Positions 23,641 to 36,888 of a DNA stretch of 64,000 nucleotides are shown here, piece by piece. Numbering within the stretch: the first letter of the stretch is position 1; the number at the start of each line of letters is the position of its first letter. A program made the translations under genes and the position numbers. Below the pieces are notes generated by a model. That model had not been told where the DNA came from, ran no database searches, and worked only from the letters and a program-made list of their open reading frames with translations. The stretch spans positions 15,390,674-15,454,673 of the forward strand of contig OX442416.1 in the NCBI GenBank assembly GCA_949361645.1, in the 5' to 3' direction. This stretch comes from Spongilla lacustris. Its lineage: Eukaryota; Porifera; Demospongiae; Spongillida; Spongillidae.

Positions 23641-24765
23641 CATATAATTACATACAGGAGAACACATGTAGGGGGTATACAGAGGACTTTCAGGAGCATT
23701 GCCATAGAGAGCTCTCGGATTTGACATCGAATACATGTAGTTGTTATTGTGTTTATCTTTGAAAGCCGTTACACGCTTTGTTTATGTGTGTGCGTGTATG
23801 AGTGTATACGTTAGCACCCACAAAACCCACAATCGTTTAGAATGTGGTTTGTGGGTGGTATCCGTGTCAGCTCGACTCAGCAGAACCCACAGACGCTTAT
23901 TATAGTAAAAAGGCTGGCGATTCAAAACAAAAACATGCGTACGCTCCACTATTACTAGTACCCTAGCAGCCGCGCCATAGCGGCGCGCGTGCGTAGCCTA
24001 GTTACGTGGCGGCGCGCGAAAATGGAGGTAGTACTCAACAAAAGCAACGCTTACTGAGTTGATGCCGTGCCAGTTAATTTTTTTTACATCTACCATAAAA
24101 CTCTAGAGTCATTGTACTTACCGAATTGCAGTAGGACCAGACGATTATAATCTTGATTACCAAGTTACTGTGAGTATTAGTTGATCAAATTGAAAAAAGG
24201 TCCAAACTTTAGAGCGTTATTAAATTTATCTGTCCGCTAAGACTGAATTCAGAAAGGTCCTACTGGCACTTATGTAGTCCATAGATAGTGCAATATGTAC
24301 TAAAGTTTTTAAGACATTACTGTCACGTCTTCAGTTCCGTATTTGATTCCATACGGTTAAGGTATATATTCATTAATTGCCCGTGTCCGCGTGACGTCAT
24401 CATGCATTAAATGCAATACTATATCGAGTTTAATACGGGCTTAATATTATGCATTCATAATTTAAATATATCACAGTGCATAGCAACTATGTTAGAAAAA
24501 AGGTTTCTATTGAGAACCCATGCCTTAACTGCCCTGAGGAGTCCTCACTTTGCATTTGCAAATCTCGATGAATGGAAAACTACGCCAGCCTTCTGTCAAC
24601 ACTGCGCCGAATTTATCTAAACGTCTACTTACTTTGCAAATTTCACCAAAGTATTAAACGGCACTTGAAGGTATGTCGTCATCTTATAATTACGCACTCT
24701 AAATTAGCACAGCTGAGGAGCGTAAGCGTACCCGCTCGATGGTTGCAGTGGAAGCCTAGGCACTC
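23641..24765. other. Spacer sequence; GC-rich promoter-like patch, no gene recognised
   Basis: Near 23970-24025 a GC-rich, partly self-complementary stretch (GCCGCGCCATAGCGGCGCGC) ends in GGCGCGCGAAAATGG, which resembles an E2F half-site next to a YY1-like AAAATGG. The ATG there opens only 11 codons. No other coding evidence. Confidence 0.35.
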
Positions 24766-24955
24766 CACTCACGTACACACCCACAATCACACACATGTAC
24801 ACACCCACAATCACACACATGTACAACACCCACAATCCGACGGCACTACATGTACACACATGTACACACACCCACAACCCACACATGTACATGCACACCC
24901 ACAAGTGAAAATCTCATGGCACTCCACACATGTCCACACCCACAATCCCTAGGCA
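24766..24955 (+). repeat. CACACCCACAATCA / ACATGTACAC simple-sequence tract
   Basis: Short imperfect repeats of CACACCCACAATC joined to ACACATGTACA words. Low complexity, no gene. Confidence 0.8.
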
Positions 24956-25119
24956 CTCCACCTCTACATAACAGAGTTTTCATAAAGACAGCATATTAGG
25001 CTTTGCAACAAGTAGTTCACGATAAAAATACTGAATAAGGTTGTTCAGAGGCCACCCACAATCCCTTGCATAGTCTTGAAAACAAAGTTGTTCTCGTTGT
25101 ATTGACCTATCTGATATTT

Positions 25120-27318
25120 CAGGTCTATATGGAGTGACTACCCCCTGAGAATACCGTGACTGGAGGTGGGCGTTACCGTCATGTGAGCCATACTCTTCCA
25201 CACAGAATCCACTTATATTACCTATCTCAGGTACACTTCATATTTGATGCACCAACTTTGACAGATGTATGTGGTGTGACTACCCCCTGAGGATAGCGTG
25301 ACCGGAATTGGGCGTTACCGTCACGTGAGCCATACTCTACCACACAGAATCCACTTATATTGACCTATTTCAGGTACACTTCATATTTAATACACCAACT
25401 TTGACAGATGTATGTGGTGTGACTACCCCCTGGGGATGGCGTGACCGGAAGTGGGCGTTACCGTCACGTGAGCCATACTCTTCCACACAGAATCCACTTA
25501 TATTGACCCATCTCAGGTACACTTCATATTTGATACACCAATTTGTACAGATGTATGTGGTGTGACTACCCCCTGGGGATGGTGTGACCGGAAGTGGGCG
25601 TTACCGTCACGTGAGCCATACTCTACCACACAGAATCCACTTATATTGACCTATTTCAGGTACACTTCATATTTAATACACCAACTTTGACAGATGTATG
25701 TGGTGTGACTACCCCCTGGGGATGGCGTGACCGGAAGTGGGCGTTACCGTCACGTGAGCCATACTCTTCCACACAGAATCCACTTATATTGACCCATCTC
25801 AGGTACACTTCATATTTGATACACCAATTTGGACAGATGTATGTGGTGTGACTACCCCCTGGGGATGGTGTGACCGGAAGTGGGCGTTACCGTCACGTGA
25901 GCCATACTCTACCACACAGAATCCACTTATATTGACCTATTTCAGGTACACTTCATATTTAATACACCAACTTTGACAGATGTATGTGGTGTGACTACCC
26001 CCTGGGGATGGCGTGACCGGAAGTGGGCGTTACCGTCACGTGAGCCATACTCTTCCACACAGAATCCACTTATATTGACCCATCTCAGGTACACTTCATA
26101 TTTGATACACCAATTTGGACAGATGTATGTGGTGTGACTACCCCCTGGGGATGGTGTGACCGGAAGTGGGCGTTACCGTCACGTGAGCCATATATTGATC
26201 TATTTACACTTCATATTTAATACACCAATTTGGACAGATGTATGTGGTGTAACTACCCCCTGGGGATGGCGTGACCGGAAGTGGGCGTTACCGTCACGTG
26301 AGCCATACTCTACCACACAGAATCCACTTATATTGACCTATCTCAAGTACACTTCATATTTAATACACCAACTTTGACAGATGTATGTGGTGTGACTACC
26401 CCCTGGGGATGGCGTGACTGGAAGTGGGCGTTACCGTCACGTGAGCCATACTCTACCACGCAGAATCCACTTATATTGACCTATTTCAGGTACACTTCAT
26501 ATTTAATACACCAACTTTGACAGATGTATGTGGTGTGACTACCCCCTGGGGATGGCGTGACCGGAAGTGGGCGTTACCGTCACGTGAGCCATACTCTTCC
26601 ACACAGAATCCACTTATATTGACCTATTTCAGGTACACTTCATATTTAATACACCAATTTGGACAGATGTATGTTGTGTGACTACCCCCTGAGGATGGCG
26701 TGACCGGAAGTGGGCGTTACCGTCACGTGAGCCATACTCTACCACACAGAATCCACTTATATTGACCTATCTCAAGTACACTTCATATTTAATACACCAA
26801 CTTTGACAGATGTATGTGGTGTGACTACCCCCTGGGGATGGCGTGACCGGAAGTGGGCGTTACCGTCACGTGAGCCATACTCTACCACACAGAATCCACT
26901 TATATTGACCTATTTCAGGTACACTTCATTTTTAATATACCAACTTTGACAGATGTATGTGGTGTGACTACCCCCTGGGGATGGCGTGACCGGAAGTGGG
27001 CGTTACCGTCACGTGAGCCATACTCTTCCACACAGAATCCACTTATATTGACCCATCTCAGGTACACTTCATATTTGATACACCAATTTGGACAGATGTA
27101 TGTGGTGTGACTACCCCCTGGGGATGGCGTGACCGGAAGTGGGCGTTACCGTCACGTGAGCCATACTCTTCCATGCAGAATCCACTTATATTGACCTATT
27201 TCAGGTACACTTCATATTTGATACACCAATTTGGACGGATCTATGTGGTGTGACTACCCCCTGAGAATGGCGTGACCAGAAGTGGGCGTGACCGTTACTT
27301 GAGTCACAGTGTTCCACA
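25120..27318 (+). repeat. 143-bp tandem array (about 15 units) with ETS- and E-box-like sites in most units
   Basis: The landmark TACCCCCTG recurs every 143 bp (25281, 25424, 25567, 25710, 25853 and onward). Two subtypes largely alternate (TTTAATACACCAACTTTGACAG versus TTTGATACACCAATTTGGACAG halves), suggesting a 286-bp dimer. Most units carry ACCGGAAGTGGGCG, a close match to the ETS consensus, and TCACGTGA, an E-box of USF/MITF type, about 12 bp apart. The first and last units are diverged, and one unit near 26190-26215 has a deletion of roughly 35 bp. No open frame spans the array. Confidence 0.9.
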
Positions 27319-28955
27319 GTTCCTGTTGCCTCCCATGAATGCATAAATGTTCAAGAAGAAATTTTCAGACTCTTCCTTCATTCTGCCTCCTTCCCAGCCG
27401 ATTTTCTCCAGTTAATAGACGTTTAGTTTGTACATATGATATATTTTTTATGACGTGAATATTTGCTTTCGAACAGTATGGCTGTCACTTAATCCTCGTT
27501 GAGTTGGAAATGGAATGGCGGTTCACTAATTTAAAAACGCGCGCTTCGCACAAGTGATCGTGAGAATCTATTCGACATGCACCTGGATTACCATGTTGTG
27601 TTAGTAACAAAATCTCTCACGAGATAACCAATCAGTGCGTGCTGATATTCGATTGTTCATACCTGTAACTATATCGGGGGCGGGGCAGGTAAACATCGAC
27701 TGCATGCATGAGACACCAGTACACGTTGTGGTTACCAAAATATGTATAATTTACATTTATAATCACGTCCTCCATGCAGCTAATGTACATGTCTTGGTGG
27801 ACGTCATCAACCTGCACTGACGGATCAGAAATAGGCCTATAGCCTAGATGCACTACAGATGCATGCATTCTCTAACGGCAGAGCTCCTTCTCTTTGCTGT
27901 GATGTTAGTGCTGACATCGGTCTATAACAATACATACATGCATGCGAAGCTACGTGAACAGTTGAAAAGTTATCAGTATAACGCGTAGTAATTATTCGTC
28001 TCTCGAACTCAGAAACTAAATTCCGCTCCTCAATACATGTTTTCACTAAAACATCAATCCCTTTCTAATACACAAGCATAAACATTATATGTTTATTGTG
28101 TCAATAATCATAGTATATGGTCTGTATATAAATATACATTAGGTGAATCACTATTAACCCATGCATGCATGCATGCAGTTCGAGTCAAATCAGAAGTGAA
28201 AGTGATTTGCAGTTGCCTCGATCGATATACCTCTTCTCTTAGAGGTCTTATACTAGAAGATGCACAGCTGAATAAACTGAAGTACACAAACATAAAAAGA
28301 ACAGCCATATCAAGATAGGATACTGATATATGCATCATATCAGTGCACCTGCCGGAGTGTCACAGCCGGCTATAGTATGTTAAACCTAACTCTAAAGTCT
28401 TCAATGCCAGTACATTGCTTAAAATAAGAGCGAGTACTCTGGCATGGAGTAGTCAGCTATACTATACATGTATATAGCTAAATACGCCGGTATGTATTGC
28501 ATGGAATGATTATACAATCTTATACTTTTTATATGCAGTGTATATATACATGAATTTTCAAACCAATTATCTGGGTTTTTATTCATACAAGATGCACTAT
28601 ATACGTCAATTGCTATTGCCTTTTGTGCATCATCATGCAGTTCTACAGTATACACCCAGCATGGACAATGATCGATGCATATACATGCATGCATGTGTAT
28701 ATATAAGACACATGCAAGCATGCAGGTAACTGACAAGCACAAATAAAAATTATCATTATACATACTGCATTCTACAGACTACTACATGTAGTCAGAAGTC
28801 TGTAGTACTATGTACTGTGTGCTCTCTTTTCTGTGGTAGTCCGCTGTAGATGCTCTCTTTACTATATATACATGTATAGTAGTCTGTAGTATGTCACTAC
28901 TGTATGCTCTCTTTCATTCACATGCATGTGGATGAAAGAGAGTCCACATGCAGTG
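27319..28955. other. Spacer sequence, no gene recognised
   Basis: AT-rich, with TGCATGCA runs near 28160-28175 and 28690. Between 28770 and 28935 there are several short palindromes (for example CTACAGACT/AGTCTGTAG) and thrice-repeated CTCTCTTT words. No coding signal. Confidence 0.4.
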
Positions 28956-29200
28956 TCATCGTCCGTTCCAATAAAGCAATCCGGTCCCCTGCATATAGCT
29001 CTTAGAGTCGCGTCATGTGATCCAATTTTATTATATCGCTTCAGCTCCGCCTCGAGCTAGCTAGCTCTTGCCGTAATCATCGTCCGTTGACTCCGTTCCA
29101 AAAGGCAATCTGCTCCCCTGCATACAGCTCTTAGAGTCGCGTCAGGTGTTAATACAATTTTATTATATCGCTTCAGATCCGCCTCGCTAGCTCTTGTGTG
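28956..29200 (+). repeat. Two-copy tandem duplication, about 125-bp unit
   Basis: TCATCGTCCGTT...CCCCTGCATATAGCTCTTAG...GTCGCGTCATGTG...TTTATTATATCGCTTCAG...CTAGCTCTTG (about 28956-29072) is followed by a second copy with the same landmarks and about 10% differences (about 29076-29200). Confidence 0.85.
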
Positions 29201-30606
29201 TCAAGTTTATTAATTATTATCGTTTTGATCTCGTGACTATTATTTGGCTGTAGCTTTTGGCGGTTGAAATGGCGACCTTAGAGCTCTTCGATTCTTCATT
29301 TAACAGTAAACGAGACAGATTACTACGTCAACTGAAATGAGGTTTGTATTACTCGTGGGATTGCCATCGTATTTCTATTTATTGCATGCGCTATATTATT
29401 ACTAGAGTCACTTTGGACTGCATCCCGGGAAGCTGAATTTGTGATGCTCCATTTCATACGAGAGAGGCAACAGCATGCAGCTTCACCTGATAGCAAAGCA
29501 ATGGCCTTTGTTGTGTGCGAATCCAGAGTACACTTCGACTATGTGATCATGAGCCTATATGATGCTCACGCCGTCGATGCTCACGCTGCTCTGGATATAT
29601 AAATTGGCCTACTTGTCGATATTTGCAACGTAAAAGATGCCTCGGACGCTGAGAAAGCTAGGTAAACACAAAACGTGCCGTTATTTATATGCCTTTTGTT
29701 CTAATAACAGCGCATGCATGGCTATAGCGGTTCGAGCGCCAATCGGACATGCTAGGTGGTAAGCGAAACATAATTCAACATGCATGTGCCTCTATTTAGG
29801 GATGGCTTCGATCTCGAACATGCTACATGGATGTAGGTGTGCGTCCGTTTTGATAACCAATTGTGTTTTGCTTGTTTTTATGCTACTGGCCCTATAGGCG
29901 ATTTCGCAGAAAATCTGTAAGTTAGCATTGTTATTGTTTCCTAGCCTACTACTAGCGTCATTGCTGTGTCACGCGCTACGACAGAAGTCAGTTCTCTTCC
30001 AATCTTGGTGAGTGACTAATACTTTATGTGTAGCGATTGTAACGCACGTCATCCAATGCAATACGCTAGTTCAAAACAATCCTCATTGTGGCCACAGAAG
30101 CGCAACATGTTCAGGTTAGTGCTATTCGCGACGTCTCTGCATGTGTTAGTATTGCCTTTTCCCCATACAGCACAAGAGTGTGAATTTATGAGTTAACTGA
30201 AGCATAGATATTAGAGGTATCTCTAATATCTATGACTGTGAAGTGATCAAGTGATTTGTTTGCTGTTGTGTTTTTTAAATAATAATAATAATAAACATCG
30301 TTTGTATAGTCATTAAATGTGCGATGTTTAGCGGAGTAGGTATACTAGCTACTAAAAGGCGGGGCATTGATATTGTATACGTACCGCTACAGTGTAAGAA
30401 CGGATTGAAAGACGGGTGAAATGTAATGCATACAAATTAAATACGTAAGCGGACGTACTAACTGCAGGGATCTGTATCCACATCCGTATGCAATCAGTCC
30501 ACACACGGGGATCGGAAGCCTATGACTGCCGATGTCCGTACTCCTCCGAATACGGATGCACTTACGTAAGCATGCAGTACCGTATTTGCATTAGCGAGTC
30601 GCTGTG
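29201..30606. other. Spacer sequence; two possible tiny first exons, otherwise nothing
   Basis: At 29269 GAAATGGCGACC opens a 23-codon frame (MATLELFDSSFNSKRDRLLR...) ending near GAG|GTTTGT. At 29637 ATGCCTCGGACG opens MPRTLRKL before AG|GTAAAC. Both have start-plus-donor geometry, but without a recognisable downstream exon these are weak. An (AAT)n run lies near 30281. Confidence 0.25.
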
Positions 30607-31235
30607 TCGGGTCGTGCCGTCTCGTATTTGGGTGGTGCCATCTCGTTACAGCTCCGTAACAGTACGTTATGTAAGAACGTTCTGTTACAGCTCCGTTACA
30701 GACATAGCCGTTTATTGTCGTGATTGCATAATACCATTGCCATCGTTCCGTACCAGGCTACGGTTTGGATCCAGGGAATTTGTTTTGCTTGTATAGTATA
30801 TATTAAAATCAGCCGAGCGCCGGCAGTACGCTCAGCTTCCTTCCTCTCCGTGCATCTTCTAATTGGACAGTACGTAGGAACGGTACGTTCTGACCATGCA
30901 AGTCACATGCATATGACGACGATCTGTATAACTCAGCTCGTCCCACCGATAGTTTACCAATGGAAACAGTTACAGACATCAATGGTGTTCAGTTGGTAAC
31001 TGTGTAGATATATTCATGCAGAGATCTAATACATCTGGAGATGTCTAGGTATGTCCCAGCGCGCTCACGAATGTCAAACGAATTCGTGTGTCAGTGAACA
31101 CACAGTGCTGGCTAACAGTAGAAGGAGCTGCAAGGGGAAAATGAGATCGTGATAAAAGCTTGTAATAACCATCTTATACAAGATTGCCCCCTGCCATTGT
31201 CCCCTCTCCTCCCCAGACTTACTCAGATGTGTTAA

Positions 31236-32908
31236 ACCTTAAATCCCCAGGTCCAAGTCCCTACGCATAGGACCAATATTTGAAAATTCTGCAGGTGTTT
31301 GGCATCTAATTCTGTACTGTTGTTTGATGTGTCTATCGCGCTAAATTTCAAATCTAATTTTTAAATCACACGCTTGGTTACATGATGTAAAAAAATGCAT
31401 GTGGTTCTTAAAAATGCATTGGAGAATTTAATTCTCACAGAAAAAAGAAAACGTACAACAAGTATAACTTTTTTTGAATGTTTTTTTAACACCGCGTCCG
31501 TGAAATTCGAATGTTTTTTGGGCCTATTTTGTCGAACTCACTTTTTGGAAAATTAGTCGGAAGGGTTCCAATAGCCACAAATAGCGGTGTACCTAGTAGT
31601 TAAACTCCCTACACGATGTTTGGAGCTACTGTCAGCCTTGTAACCACTTCCGCCGAGGACCTGCGTTTGTTTAGAGTTGAGAGGGTAAGACTGTTACCGG
31701 AAAAGGGACACTTTTTTCTGACAAGGTTTCGGAATTTAAAAACAACATAGACATGCTCAACTGGATCGGATAGGTAGCGCTTGAACAAATTCTGGCAATA
31801 GCCTATCGTGTTAGCTTAGAAACAAGCAATAAAACTCTTTTTGATCTCGTCTCCGGACCTAAACGCCTAATTTTGGCCATTGTAATGTAATTTTACGTGT
31901 TGTTTGACGTCACGCCAGTCTGAGTTACAATACGTCACTACGATAAGTTACTATAAATATGCACCACGTGAGACAAGTACACCGCACTCTTTCCTCCAGT
32001 TGTTCGTTCCCGTCCGGTTATTTGATTATCTCGTACCCAGATATAAATTAACTACACTGATCTATGTAAGTCCTCGAACGAGGTGAATAACTGTAAGTGA
32101 GTTTTGTACAAGAACTAAGCTAACTGCCAATACAGTATTCATTGTGGCCTCCTATTCGTACCAAATGTCATTTAAAATCGTATCTAAAGCGGCTCTTAAT
32201 TGTCTAGAAAAAAAGTGTCCCCAGCAGCGCTTCGTAACTGAAAAACATCAAACCACGTCACTTTGAACACATACAGGTCCGTGTCCATGATAGATATAAG
32301 GCGAACAACAACGCCAAATGTATTGGCGATAGTTGAACTGTATAAAAAATATGCTTTTCCAGACAATTGGGGCGTTCCGACTAATTTTTAAAAAGTTGAG
32401 TTCGACCAAAAAACATTCGAATTTCACGGACGCGGTGTTAAGCGTGATATGTGTGCTACTTAAAACAGTCTATGGCAGTGATTGGTTTTGCCATATTTAC
32501 CTAAAACGCACTGTACGTTTTCAAGATTTTGTCCATTCTATTTGCTATTCCAGCAACAAGCGATTCACAAATACCTATCCTTCATACGTTTGTTGAGCTA
32601 GCAAATTCCAAATCTACAATGTACATTTTTATTGGCTTAGTGCTGTTTTCAGTTAACATGTTATTCTGCTCTTTGTAACATTATGTGTTGGTACTTGAAG
32701 TTGGTTTGCGATTTACCGAAAATGCATCTTTTAGCAATGCACTATTGACTGTAGTTGAATCTGAATTGCAAGGAAGCACCAGTATTTTCTGACTTGATAA
32801 CCATTTCTACAATACAATGATATTTTGATTTGTTCTCTGCTTATGTGAGTTTGCTAAAAATTAATTTTTACTTGTGTCCTACGCGTAGGACAACGGGGGA
32901 TTAAAGGT
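31236..32908. mobile_element. Right-arm copy of the 1.67-kb TIR element
   Basis: Mirror copy of 14252-15924 with the same nested inverted repeats and no length change. Confidence 0.55.
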
Positions 32909-35900
32909 AAAATTAATTGGTTGAATATCGCAGTACAATGCACTGCAAAGCTAGTGCTAGTATGAGGCTGCATAAACCAACTATCACATTAAAACTTTGT
33001 GTGGGAGGGCACATCCCCTCCCAAATCCTCCCCCTGCCTTGAAACTGTCCTAATTGAAATCCTAGATTTTTTCCTCATGAATTGCAAGTAGGTTTTGTAG
33101 ACATAAAAATAAATACACCCCTGTTCCACAGAAAAAAGAGTTTACAAGCCCACAGCCTACTCAATCTGGCAAGGACATGCTGCAAACCTACTTGTGTGTT
33201 TGGGGTTGGTGGAACCAATGCTGCTTGCAGCTACAGTATCTGGCTACCAAGGTAACTGGGGGATGCAGGAACAGCAACTGTTGCCACAGCAGAGTAGTTA
33301 CCACCTCCACTTGATCTATCCACTGTGAACACCAGGATGATCCCACTAGGTTCCCACAGCACCACTAGACATCCTCACTGATATATATGATTATGCATTG
33401 ATGCAGCATAAAAACCATCTCTGCGCTGAAGGGAGAGGGGAGAATAGGTGATATAATAATACTTGCATAAGCGTCTACAATACAACCCACACTACAATAG
33501 TACAGTCCAATCCTTTATATTAAACTGCATGCATGCTATACTGTACTATGGGTATTATTTGTTTGCACACCCTTACCCAATCAATGATTTTACACCATCC
33601 CCACAATATTAGTACACAGAAAACCTACCATCCTCATATCCACCTTTATTGGTAGCCTTTGGTGCACAATGAATGTGCTCAAGATGCCCAGCAGGTCACA
33701 ACATACAATGTTATAGGTGGACTCAATTCCCTACACCAACACTGTTTGTGCGGGAGAGGAGGGGGTGAATAAGATGACATCACACAAGAGATTGCATACA
33801 TTGTATGCTTCTACTCTGTCACACATGCACCATATACAAGGTTCATCACACAGCTTCCCCACACTGAACACCTGCTATTCTCATATCCACAGTCTGGCAC
33901 ACAAAAATTGTACCATACAGGTGGTACATTTTTTGGTAGCCTAAATTACACTACTTGGTACACGCAAAACATTTACCAGGTTTGCCCACAACAGTGGATA
34001 TGTGGTTTATATATACAATACAGTGTTATTAGGTCATATTGGTTTGCCTATAAGGTACACACCTATTTTGAAAGGGCCTACATGTACATGATCAAATTCG
34101 TGCATTGTTCTATTACTGAAACATCTTTAGAAACCTCAGTCATAATATACTTCAACCTTTTTAACCTCCAATCGCCCTAGGACTAACTAAGGTGCTGAAA
34201 AATAACAAATGCTACTTGGTTTTCCATTATCTTTCATCTTGTGTCACAAGATAAAAGCATCTAGACATTGCACATCCATCAATTTGTGGGCATTACAGCG
34301 AAAATGAGAAACAACTTCATTGTTGGTGATGCTGTTGTAGGAAAGATTTAAAATGAAATAAAAAGAATCAGAATTGTTCTAGAAGTGTTGCACAGGTCAT
34401 CGGAGCAGGTCACCAGTGTCGGAATCACATAAAGTGGTCGGATGGCACAACAGTTCGGGGCATTGATAAAGAAGGCTTAGTTAGAGTGATGCAACAGTAC
34501 AGAAAGCGGAATTGTTGCAATCTTGATGAGGATGCCGAAGGCCTCTTTTAGTCATTTGGAAAGTGAAACTACCCTCAGCAGTGACAAGGAGTCGGTGATA
34601 CAAGCAATCAAAGAGAACAAGTTTGTGACCGGGGGGCGGGTCCAATGAAATTACTTCCTTAATTACTTTAGTGGTAGTGCAGAACACATAGAGGGGTCAA
34701 TCTTAACCAATCCATCACACATGTGTCTGAGTTTCAGAAACAAAATACTAAACATACTAACACATATGTAAGGATATAAATCATTAACTCTTGACCTCAA
34801 TGATTTCATGCTTTATGAGTTGACCACAATTCTAACCACTTATGTAAACAAGACTATTATCTTTTTCTACATAAGTGCCTTTGTGACCTTTTTTTTTTTT
34901 ACATGCACAGCTGGCATCTATAGTTACCTTCCTATCTTTCAAATTCAGCTTAGGAACAGATAAGTACGTCCCAATATCAATTAGAAGCCTAGATTTTACT
35001 ACCAACTATAAATGGACACTTTTTTCTCATTTTTTTCTTGAAGCAATATTAAGTACCTATGTCCTATGTTCAAGATTGCTATATGTAATGCCAAGGTGCT
35101 ATTGAACTGCATTGCGCTAAGTACAACTCTTAAGAATCCTTACAAAGGCTATTATTAACCTCAATGCCTCATGTACAAACAATTCCTTTAGTGCTCGTAA
35201 AATAAGAAATGTTCAGCGCATACAAGGACGAATGAGATTGGCTTGCATGTGATGCAATGACTAGGGGGGGGGGACCTTACGATTAACATAGCACTATTTT
35301 GGATCCTTGCATGTTGCACATGTCAATAGTGCCTTTTCCTCTGTGAAAACACTGGAGGCTCTAAACAGCCATGGAGCAACTTAAGGTTTCCCTAAGCATT
35401 TATTAACCATGTGGGCTACAGGAGAGTCTGAGGATATGAATTGGTGATAACATTCTGCTTGAGGCAACAACTGTCCATACAGGCCAAGAAGAACCTCAAA
35501 TTCATCATATCAAACTGCGGCTCCACAGCCAAGCATTCACCCATGTCACCATAAGAGGTAGCATGTCAAACGACCGCACATGATTGTGAAAACTTTAGTG
35601 TAATTGATATTGCACCAAGGTTCGCTGGCAATGGAATGTGACATGCTACACTGACTGTTGGTGGTATCACATGTTTGGAACCGGGATCTGCACTGTCGAT
35701 GCCTATATGGCCTACAAATATGAGTCTGAGCAGGCTTTTTCAGATCCCAAAGATGTTGATAGCTTTATTGCATTCATTGGCAAACTGAGTCACCAGCTGA
35801 TTTTTAGAAGATGGGCGAACAGTTTGCCGACATTCAAATGAAGGGGAAGTCATTGAGGAGGCAACTATAATTCTATTTCTAGATGTACATGTATGTAAAT

Positions 35901-35971
35901 GTATTATTTTTTCTCTGCATTTTAGGTCTATGACGGTCACACTACTCACCATCAATTATGTACAACCAATG

Positions 35972-36888
35972 TCTTTGACTTGGATTCACTAAATGGTATA
36001 CAGCGAGTGAAGGAATACATACATCATATGGGACAGTTTCCGAGAAAATAGCCCTTCGTTTATGATTATAAAATCTTATAAAATTGCTTTGCATTTGAAT
36101 CATAATAACTTCTGAACGGTTAAGGCTATCGACTTCCTATTTTCAACACTTCGTACCACACCATTTCTCTACAGTAAAATACATTTTGGGGTCTTGCACT
36201 TGCTCCGCGCCAGTATTGCAACGTCCGATACCCCACTGGGTTCAAACCCGCCATAACTTTCTGTAGGAGTAATCAAATTGCTTCAAATTTGGTTTGTAGA
36301 TAGAGAGGTCCTATATCTATCTATTTGTTCTGTTTGTTAATTTTTATCCATCCGTTACGGAGATACAATTGAACAAACAATGTGCACATTTTTGCGCTCG
36401 ATTCACACTACTGATTTGGGCAAATTGCATTCCGCTCAATGTATGGGGAGGCGGGGATTATAACATTGGCGTGAATCAAGCAGGAAAACGTGCACGTAGT
36501 TTGTTCAAATGTATCTTCGTAACGGATGGCATAACAAATCGATAGATATAGGACCTCTCTACCTACAAACCTAATTTGAAGTGATTTGATTACTCCTACA
36601 GAAAGTTATGGCGGGTTTGAACCCGGTGGGGTATCGGACGTTGCAATACTGGCACGGAGCAAGTGCAAGACCCCAAAATGTATTTTACCAGAGAAATGGT
36701 GTGGTACAAAGTGTTGAAAATAGGAAGTCGATAGCCTTAACCATTCAGAAGTTATTATGATTCAAATGCAAAGCAATTTTATAAGATTTTATAATCATAA
36801 ACGAAGGGCTATTTTCTCGGAAACTGTCCCATATGATGTATGTATTCCTTCACTCGCTGTATACCATTTAGTGAATCCAAGTCAAAGA
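35972..36888. mobile_element. Right-arm copy of the 917-bp foldback element
   Basis: Mirror copy of 10272-11188 with identical length. It is flanked here by AATG on one side and GCTAACTATTG on the other, as expected from inversion of the left-arm flanks. Confidence 0.85.

Noticed and set aside
17741..23762. Three overlapping plus-strand open frames of 1,883-1,987 codons as giant proteins
   Set aside because: All three frames are open because the 24-bp repeat lacks forward stop codons; this is a property of the minisatellite. There is no start context, splice structure or non-repetitive domain to favour any frame.
23776..23900. Telomere-like or centromeric satellite signature around the spacer
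   Set aside because: No TTAGGG-type arrays. The CCCACAA words here and near 24780 are short simple-sequence repeats.
17757..27318. CRISPR array
   Set aside because: The repeats are head-to-tail without unique spacers and the DNA is eukaryotic. They are minisatellite and satellite-like tandem repeats.
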